The translations under genes were made by a program, and so were the position numbers. From Craterostigma plantagineum (taxonomy: Eukaryota > Streptophyta > Magnoliopsida > Lamiales > Linderniaceae), in assembly GCA_027422505.1 (NCBI GenBank), contig JAPQWV010000405.1, positions 62,001 to 126,000 of the forward strand: a DNA stretch of 64,000 nt, written 5' to 3'. This document shows positions 57,023-64,000 of this stretch, piece by piece; the first letter of the stretch is position 1; the number at the start of each line of letters is the position of its first letter. A model generated the notes under the pieces. The model saw only the letters and a list, made by a program, of their open reading frames with translations. It searched no databases and was not told the origin of the DNA.

Positions 57023-57346
57023 TCATTATCCTCAGCTCTGAGAAAAACTACTACTGATGATGATGATGATGATGATGATGCTATTACTCTTAAGGACTGG
57101 CTTGATTCGAACCCAGAAGGTGGTGATGGCCAAGTCAAAGGTACAACATCCTCGGCCCAGAGTACTACTACTATTTTTACGACTGAAGAAGAAGATGATG
57201 ATGATCATTTTTGGAAGGACTCAGCTGATTGGAATCCAAAAGATGATGGGATCGATGCGACGAAAGAAGAAATGGATGCTTATATTGTCAAGATGTTTTC
57301 TCGCAAAGAAAGCAGGTTCTCCTTCGTTGAGAGGAGGGATTATTAA

Positions 57347-57872
57347 CACTACACTTTGTTTTTTTCCAATTTTTCTTTGCGATAATAAAGTCTTGTTCTT
57401 GACACAGAAAAGCATGCATGCCTAGCTAACTGGTTGCTTTAGGGTTTTAGAATGTGTGAAATAATAGAGACAGTTGTTTTCTTGACATAGGAATTAGACA
57501 TTTTGAAGGTGTAATTGCACAAAAAGAACAGAAATTTCCCTGCGCTTCCTCGAATGAATGGATGGATGATCTGAGCTTTTCTTTTTTTGGCAAGTGGCGA
57601 AAGATTTGTTCTGAAGTACCTTGTTTTTCACTATAGATTGATGAAATCTGCCACGAGGCAAATGATCCAACGTATCTCATACAATTTCAAATGTTTATTG
57701 AATCCATATTTAACATTTATTACAATTATTATTCAAATATCCAAAGGACAAGCATGATCTCCATTCAGACCAAACTACTACAAACTCTCATTAACACACA
57801 GCACAACAGAACCAACCTTTCAAGCAAGCAAAGGCAAGAGCAATCATATATTCTTCTATCAACTCCTTACTT
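57347..57872. other. Intergenic, convergent 3' ends
   Basis: No supported gene. 3' flanks of the split gene (+) and the coiled-coil gene (-). Confidence 0.4.
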
Positions 57873-59279
57873 TCAGACTTCATCGTCCTCGGCAAAAACA
57901 AGCTCTTGACAAACAGAAGATTCCACACCTCCTTCATCGCCATCGTCGCTGAAGTAAGACTTTCGACCAACTAATTCAGACACTTTCTTCGCAGCGCCAG
58001 AGTCGCGAGGCGTCTCGTTCCTACAACGAGCAATCTTAATCTTAGGAAGCATGTCGGGCACAGCCACGACATATTGAGATGAAGACACTTCGCTCCCCAA
58101 ACTACAGTGAACGACTACCTCACTAGGAATCTCCCATCTCTTCTTCACTCTGCTACCAACACTTTCACTGCCTAGAGAATTCATATTCTCCGCTTGAGTT
58201 TGACCCACGCGCGACTTTTCAGCTGATAGAGAACGCTTCTTTTCGCACCTATTGTCTTTATCATTCTCGGGCAACGATCTCTTTCTCACTGCAGAAGCGT
58301 TCTGATTGTATCTGCTAGCTACAACGCGGCCTGGCCTGATTGGTTTTTTGTTGGTCATGGGAACTGATTTTTCGCAGTCTTTGAAGAGATTCTTGGGCGG
58401 GACTGAGCTGACGAGGGCAGTTTCTTTCTTCCGAGTCTTTTTCGATGAGATGGTGGTCATGGCCTGCCTTGATGAAGAAGCTTGGGTCACCTTTCTTGAT
58501 TTGGGGCTTACAGTGCTGCAATTCTTGATCCTTTCCTTGGACAAGGCTTTCTCTTCATCAATGTCCTGCAATTTCCAGAAACAAGACTTCCTTCGATTGC
58601 TCTGGGCAGGAGTTATGTTGTTAGATTCTTGCTTGGATGATAGTTTAGCCCCGTAAATCTCAGAAGGACCCAAACTCAATCCTCTTCGCCCAGCTGATAG
58701 AATCTCTGCCGGCCCTAAACTCAAACCCCTTCTTCCAAGATTCGATTTTGCAACCAAATGTGAAGAATTTTCAACCTTTTCTTTGTTATTCACGCTCTGT
58801 TTCTGCTCCATGAACTTCGCAGGTATCACTTTAACCCGTTTTTCAGAACCCTTAATAGCAGGACGCTTCTCTATCTTTTCCAACTTTAGGGTTTCCAATC
58901 TCGAATTCAATCTCAAGATCTCCGATTCGATCAGTTGAATTTCTTCGTCGATTTTCTTCTCGTCTATCGCCTCCCTCGAACCCAATTTTTCTCGAAGGCC
59001 CTTAACAGTTGCTGATTTCTGCTTGGAATCATCGTCGCCGGCGTTCAATGGCTTGAGTGGCGCAGCTGTTGATTTGAGGGAAGAGGAAACAGAGGAGGCG
59101 ATTTGATTCTCTGCAGCGAATCCCTGATTTTCTTTATCCGATACAGAATCGAAGGACGCCTTAGGGTTACCGAAAACAGACTTCAACGAACCCCAAGATC
59201 TCACGCTAACCTCTTCGGAGACTTCTCCATTGTCGAAGGCCGCGTTGTTCCATATCTGAATATCTACGGAGGACTCCAT
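57873..59279 (-). CDS. Basic, Ser-rich protein with a short coiled coil
   Basis: A single-exon ORF of 468 residues from MESSVDIQIWNNAAFDNGE (ATG at 59279; the upstream extension is less likely). There is a WGSLKSVFGNP motif near residue 30 and a predicted coiled coil at about 106-138 (IDEEIQLIESEILRLNSRLE). Two near-identical tandem modules read GRRGLSLGPAEI and GRRGLSLGPSEI. RRKSCFWKLQDIDEEK follows, then a long basic Lys/Arg/Ser region, and an acidic C-terminus (SYFSDDGDEGG..FAEDDEV). There is no signal peptide or membrane span. It looks like a nuclear or microtubule-linked plant protein, but I do not recognise a named family. Confidence 0.78.
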   Translation of the reverse strand: MESSVDIQIWNNAAFDNGEVSEEVSVRSWGSLKSVFGNPKASFDSVSDKENQGFAAENQIASSVSSSLKSTAAPLKPLNAGDDDSKQKSATVKGLREKLGSREAIDEKKIDEEIQLIESEILRLNSRLETLKLEKIEKRPAIKGSEKRVKVIPAKFMEQKQSVNNKEKVENSSHLVAKSNLGRRGLSLGPAEILSAGRRGLSLGPSEIYGAKLSSKQESNNITPAQSNRRKSCFWKLQDIDEEKALSKERIKNCSTVSPKSRKVTQASSSRQAMTTISSKKTRKKETALVSSVPPKNLFKDCEKSVPMTNKKPIRPGRVVASRYNQNASAVRKRSLPENDKDNRCEKKRSLSAEKSRVGQTQAENMNSLGSESVGSRVKKRWEIPSEVVVHCSLGSEVSSSQYVVAVPDMLPKIKIARCRNETPRDSGAAKKVSELVGRKSYFSDDGDEGGVESSVCQELVFAEDDEV

Positions 59280-60427
59280 GCGTTTCTTCTTGTAAAGGCA
59301 ACTAACAAACACTCAATTGATGAAATACCTTTCGATTACCTACTGTTATTTGAGATTGATGGATGAGGAGAATAGTTGGATTGGACTTCGAAGAAGGATT
59401 AGCAGTTTTCTGTATGTATATTGGTGAAATGGAATGAATATTCGACCGTTGGAGTTCGAAGAAGACGTTAAGTGGAAATTGGAAGTCCGCTCCATCGTGG
59501 CCATTGAATAGATAGTGAAACGGCTATTAAGGACGCTCCGATTTTTGATTTGAAGGTTAATATTTTACTAATGATGGCATTAAATTGTCGTTTTTCTTTT
59601 TTTTAGTTTCTTGGGTGAAATCATGTACCTTCATGCGTAACATAGTGAACATTCATTCTTACACGATTATTGTCTTGTAATGAGTCGAGAAAGTTCATCT
59701 TTGTGGTGAAAGAAAAACTTGGAGGGTGACAAAGTTTAGGAGACTTCAAGACTTGAGGTCAGCCTAAGTATTGATATCAACCCACGTGTCCATCAATGGT
59801 TAGCTGCCACATAATAGTGGATTAAATAAAGTTAGAATCTATAGAAAAATACAATTGGAAAAATTTTTACACATAGGTACCCATGTCACAAAATTTTACA
59901 GATAGGTACCCGATTTAAGTTTTACCAGTTTCTTTAGTCATGTCGTACCTTCCTGTATATTGCGTACCATAACACGTTGATAATATAGCATACGCCGTAC
60001 CTACGGTATACATGCGTGGGCGTACCTTACGTCGTACCATTTTCTGTTATATAGTATATCCAAATGTGTTGATATAGGGTACCAAATGTGTTGTATGATG
60101 TACTTTCGGGGATCGGGTACCTATGTGCAAAAATTTTATTCTGTTAGGTACCTTAATATAAAAAATCCTGACAGAGTACTAAATTACAAGTTTTTATCTA
60201 AATAGGTACTTTTATGAAAAAACCCAACTTAAATAAATAAATCATAATAAGAATTTAAAAGAAAAAAACAAAAATCCAAAAACACCACGGCAAGGATAAT
60301 CCTCCTATCGCAATCTACTCCACTCTTCTTCTTCCTCCCCAAAGAGATTCAACTGAAAAAAACATTCAGTTGAAAATCTGTAAAAATTCGATCTTTTTTT
60401 AACGTTTCCGTCAGGTCTGGTTTCTCA
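59280..60427. other. Divergent promoter region
   Basis: Sequence shared by two divergent genes, the coiled-coil gene (-) and THF1 (+). It contains the inverted-repeat element described separately. No other gene. Confidence 0.4.
59859..60138. mobile_element. Possible MITE with GGTACC-rich inverted ends
   Basis: The left end AAAATTTTTACACATAGGTAC and the right end GGTACCTATGTGCAAAAATTTT are inverted repeats of about 23 bp. The interior has many GTACC words. The target duplication is unclear. Confidence 0.4.
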
Positions 60428-61772
60428 ATGGCAGCTGTTGTTACTTCTTCGATATCTCTCGGTACAATTGCTCAATCGGCAGACCGTAAGTTCTCAGTTT
60501 CGTCGGCGAACAGTTTCCTGAATACGAATTTCGAAGCTGCTTTGAAGCTCAGAAGCAGCGTTTCTTACGATTCGATCAGATTTCGAGCTCATAGTCCTCG
60601 AATGGTGGTTAATTGCATGTCCACTGCCTCAGGTCAGATTTTTCCCCATATTTTCCTTTTTTGGTACCCCTTGACGTAGTAGGGAATCTATTTTCTCTCT
60701 TGGCTCTCAGATTTGCCAACAGTTTCCGAGACAAAGTTGAATTTCTTGAAGACATACAAGAAGCCGATTCCTAGCGTATACAACACTGTCTTGCTAGAAC
60801 TGCTTGTGCAGCAGCATTTGATGAGGTACAAGAGGTCGTACAAGTACGATCCTGTCTTTGCGCTTGGTTTCGTCACTGTGTACGATCAACTCATGGAAGG
60901 CTATCCAAGCGATGAGGATAGAGACGCCATTTTCAAGGCTTACATCGAGGCTCTGAAGGAGGATCCTTCTCAATATAGGCACGTTTTGTACTACCATATC
61001 TTTCACTTGTGTTTTTCATGATTGTGTGGCTCATAACTATGTGTGTAGGGTTGATGCTCAAAAGTTAGAAGAATGGGCTCGAGCGCAGTCTTCGAGTTCA
61101 TTGGTCGATTTCGCGTCGAGGGAAGGAGAGGTTGAAAACGTATTGAAGGACATTGCGCAAAGGGCGGGGAGCAAGGACAGTTTCAGCTACAGCCGTTTCT
61201 TTGCCGTTGGTCTCTTTCGCCTGCTCGAGCTAGCAAATGCCACCGAGCCAACTATCTTGGATAAGGTAACCTCCTACTGATCATTAATGTGTATTAGATA
61301 TGCGTATGGATGTGGTGTGGTGATGTTTTGAAAGAACGATATTGGTTTTGCAAGCCAATCGACTCCTCAAATCCATGTTCTTGGGTGTTCTCCAAGATGC
61401 TGTCGATTTTGACAGAAGGAGTCAACAATCTCAATTTTTTCGTGTGCTTTTGACAGCTTTGCTCTGCACTGAACGTAAACAAAAGAAACGTCGATCGTGA
61501 CCTAGATGTCTACCGCAATCTCCTATCTAAGCTGGTCCAAGCCAAGGAGCTGTTGAAGGAATACGTTGAGAGGTGAATGACCGACTCGACTGACTCCCTT
61601 AAAGTTTTGCTAGTCTTAAGAACCATTTTCTATCTTCTGATGCAAACTTCAAAAAAAAAAAAAAATCAGGGAGAAGAAGAAGATGGAAGAGAGGGCAGCA
61701 TCTGCCTCACAGAAACCAAACGAGGCAGTCAAGAAATTCTTGGCCGATTCCCAACTTTCCGGGCAGCGATGA
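60428..61772 (+). CDS. THF1: THYLAKOID FORMATION 1 / Psb29
   Basis: Five exons (60428-60632, 60711-60978, 61049-61265, 61457-61572 and 61670-61772) give 302 residues. A Ser-rich transit peptide of about 67 residues precedes DLPTVSETKLNFLKTYKKPI, LLELLVQQHLMRYKRSYKYD, GFVTVYDQLMEGYPSDEDR, VDAQKLEEWARAQSSSSL, SYSRFFAVGLFRLLELANAT and LLSKLVQAKELLKEYVEREK. These match the plastid Psb29/THF1 family, which acts in thylakoid biogenesis, photosystem II-LHCII dynamics and sugar signalling. The second intron appears to be of the GC-AG type (ATAG/GCACGT..TGTAG/GGTTGA), needed to join ..SQYR to VDAQK in frame. The other introns are GT-AG and all phases agree. Confidence 0.93.
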
Positions 61773-61995
61773 ATGGGATGTTGTTCAGTTCATTCAATAT
61801 GTACGTAATAGAGTGTTTGTCTTCTTATTACAGCGGTGTTTGTGTTTTGGTTTGAACGAAATTTCCGTACCTATTCACATCACATCTATGCAAGAAAATC
61901 TGATACAATGCGATTCTGCTGTGAACTTGCTATTTATTGAAGCCATCATTTTCTGGTTGTGCTCAAATGAATTTACAGCGAATGAAACCTAATCA

Positions 61996-63632
61996 TCATG
62001 CACCGTTTAATAGCTCGAGCCCTTCGTTAAATAACCCTCGAAAAGCATCCATCTTCGACCGAGGCAGAACCACACCAACCTCAATCCCTCCCATCAAATC
62101 CTTAGCTTCACAGAGCGAAATCTCTCTCTTTCCATCAATGGATAGCTCCTCAATTTTAACGGGTCGACCCATCCCAAAATCCAACCCGTAAACGCCCAAC
62201 TTGGGCGAACCGGTCACCGCCACGTGGAGATCCGACCCGCGAATCTCCTCCCATTCCAATATCCAGTCTTCCGCCCCGCCCAACGCATCAGCATTCAGCT
62301 TCTTGATCGCATCGCCGATCGCTTTCGCTGCGTACAAAATTCCATATTTGCCCTTTAACTTGTTCCTCGTCGCCGTCGCCCTGCCAAAAGCTACGAAGTT
62401 CCCGACGTACTCTTTGGATATCGGATAGTGCAGTCTCGTGAAGCCGCCGGCAATGAAGCCAAAGTAGTGAACGGTTTCGTCGCTGAGATCCGAACGGTAA
62501 TTAGGCCAATGAGTCTTCAGCCAGCATAGCCATACGTGCGCGCAAGCAAGGACGTAGGGGGAAAGCAGCATATGGGTCGACCCGAATAACGGGTCGGAGC
62601 GGGTCAGTATCCATTTCTTGATTTTTTCCATGTGGGTCGGGCCCACGACGAAAGTGGCCCGCTGCAAATCGACATCGGTGTCATTACAAGTGAACGCAGC
62701 AAGATTAGTGTTCTTCTTCTTCCTTTCATTGATTCTTGACCAGTCTTTGAGGAAGATTGACTTGAGTCCACGTGGATCTTTAATGATCGATCTGTCATGA
62801 GATGTTTGATAGGTTTCAATGATTTTATTACCGTTTGCGTAAGCAGCCCACGTCTTGAGGAAATTGTTGAATGTACGACCATCTGCTGCCACGTGGCGCA
62901 GTGTGAATCCCATTGAGAATCCACATTCTGGGAAGATTGTGATGTTTACCGACAAAAGTGACTCCTCTTCATGATGCCACTACAAAAATAACCACAGCAT
63001 TATAGTAAAAACATATACGTCGTCAACTCTCAATCTTATCTGATAAAGGAATTTCTTTCTTTCTATGTATAACTATATATGGCTAGTTAACCTAAAAGTA
63101 GTCATAATAAAGAAAGATTGCAGACATTATATTGCGAGGTGCGCCATTCAATAGCACAAGCAAGACCATGAAAATCGCAACTTACAGTATCATTAAATTG
63201 AAGCCCATTTTCCCTAGTAAGTCTACTACGAACAAGGCCATGGAAATCTCTAGCCAAACAATTGTGGTTTCCTGTAAGATTCTTAAACAGTATTTCATCT
63301 TCTCCACAACTATCTGCTTCATGGACTGTAACACAAACGCAATCCCCTTCTCTAAACTCAATCACGGGCTCGCCGCTCACCGCCACGCCGTCGGCCATCA
63401 CTAATTTTCCGGCGAGGGGAAAGAAGTGCTTGAGAGCCAGCGAGAGAGAGTGCTCTAGCTTCGGCAGTACCTTCTCTTTGAAGTGTTCTGTCGACGAGGG
63501 AAATTCGTAGAAGAACAGTGTTTGTGTCGGTGAGAAGAGTAGCCAAGGGATGTCCAAGAATGTAAGAGGAAGGCTTGTCTTGGGTGTAGTGCGTGGCGGG
63601 GGAGAGATGAAGCTGCGTTTAAGTAGTTTCAT
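61996..63632 (-). CDS. BAHD acyltransferase, malonyltransferase-like
   Basis: Two exons (63186-63632 and 61996-62979) give 476 residues from the ATG at 63632, which leaves the usual ~10 residues before the SPPP motif. An upstream ATG at 63737 would add 35 residues. Features are SLPLTFLDIPWLLF, HSLSLALKHFFPLAGKL and LTGNHNCLARDFHGLV. The HXXXD catalytic motif is HVAAD (about 178-182). YFGFIAGGFTRL, YVGNFVAFGRA and YGLDFGMGRP (about 413-422) follow. The last replaces the usual DFGWG Trp by Met. Family members transfer acyl groups from CoA, often malonyl or hydroxycinnamoyl, to phenolic glycosides in the cytosol. The exact acceptor cannot be inferred. The single intron sits where many BAHD genes have it. 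Confidence 0.9.
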
Positions 63633-64000
63633 AGTTGCAGCAAAAGAAGCAATTGTTGTATTGTACTCTCCCCCTTTTTCCTCAAGCCCCTTCGTCTCCG
63701 TGGTGGTTGTGATGAAGATGCAACTCAAAAGCAGCATTAGTATTGTTTATAGATGGATATTCATTATAATATTACCACGTTTTTTATGAAGATGCGAAAT
63801 GAGTGATTGATGTTAACTACGGGCCAACTCAGGTTTGTTCTGATTGTACGAGCAATTATTGATGTCCATTATCATTGCTACAGGAAATTTGTTGATGCAA
63901 CGGTGACGCGTGAGGAATAATTTGTCTACGTCTATGAATGGAGTCTTCAACTTTTCTCCTAGTTAGTACTTCCTATATCTCGTTCTAATTCCACACATAC
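63633..64000. other. BAHD upstream region
   Basis: Promoter side of the BAHD gene up to the window edge. No other gene is seen. Confidence 0.4.

Larger units (their letters stand above)
50115..57346 (+). pseudogene. Unrecognised acidic-protein gene split by Copia-3
   Basis: Exon 1 is 50115-50210, exon 2 is 50293-50427, and exon 3 starts at 50539 and is interrupted at 50597, resuming at 57028 and ending at 57346. Without the element and one TCATT the frame is continuous for 202 residues, so the disruption looks recent. Visible features are a Cys-rich start (KCTHCNYKIC), a basic Ser/Arg stretch (RRKAQQTSKRSSRSRN), an eight-Asp run from a GAT repeat, ITLKDWLDSNPEGG, DDDHFWKDSADWNPKDDG and a basic C-terminus. 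The split gene can give only a 110-residue product that runs into the LTR and stops at 50640. I do not recognise the family. Splice phases agree. Confidence 0.8.

Noticed and set aside
57057..57425. Poly-Met/Leu ORF next to the Asp run
   Set aside because: Frame shadow of the GAT repeat in the split gene.
1..64000. CRISPR arrays, bacterial operons, rRNA genes or organelle DNA
   Set aside because: No spaced identical short repeats, no polycistronic layout and no rRNA signatures; genes are spliced nuclear plant genes.

Overview
The window is nuclear DNA of a flowering plant, most likely a eudicot. It has spliced genes with short GT-AG introns, plant-specific families (beta-expansin, F-box/FBA, DUF789, THF1/Psb29, BAHD acyltransferase), plant Copia retrotransposons and many small hAT-like elements. 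I could not fix the species from sequence alone. There are no bacterial operons, CRISPR arrays, rRNA genes or recognisable intact tRNA genes.

Positions 1-36400 form a repeat-rich duplicated block. Copy A (<1 to about 13.1 kb) and copy B (about 14.8 to 35.75 kb, continuing into an intact gene) both carry, in order: a minus-strand F-box gene, a long run of small DNA transposons, a plus-strand beta-expansin (EXPB), and the 3' end of a minus-strand clathrin light chain gene. The two EXPB paralogs were hit independently. Copy A has a plus-strand Copia element in coding exon 1 (5968-11438, target duplication GCCAG). Copy B has a different, minus-strand Copia in intron 1 (28496-33472, target duplication ATTAG). 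Copy B EXPB can still be read as 258 codons over three exons. Copy A is a pseudogene, with a frameshift and lost motif residues as well. Copy B also contains an internal tandem duplication of about 3.64 kb (16347-19980 and 19981-23628). The matching stretch of copy A is collapsed at a GC-rich minisatellite.

Positions 35.5-50 kb hold ordinary single genes: clathrin light chain (-), a small basic protein (-), a hAT-like element, a DUF789 gene (-, six exons), a 58-residue membrane microprotein (-), an Mpv17/PMP22-type membrane protein (+, seven exons), a kelch-repeat protein (+) and a 68-residue cysteine-rich protein (+).

At 50.1-57.35 kb an unrecognised acidic-protein gene is split in its third coding exon by a third Copia element (50598-57022, target duplication TCATT). 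The LTRs of this element are nearly identical although its coding region is broken and lacks the gag N-terminus. The last 7 kb carries a coiled-coil/basic protein gene (-), THF1/Psb29 (+, with a probable GC-AG intron) and a BAHD acyltransferase gene (-).

The genes do not form a pathway. The main biology is duplication followed by transposon-driven divergence of an F-box/expansin/clathrin-light-chain block, plus three young Copia insertions, each inside a gene.
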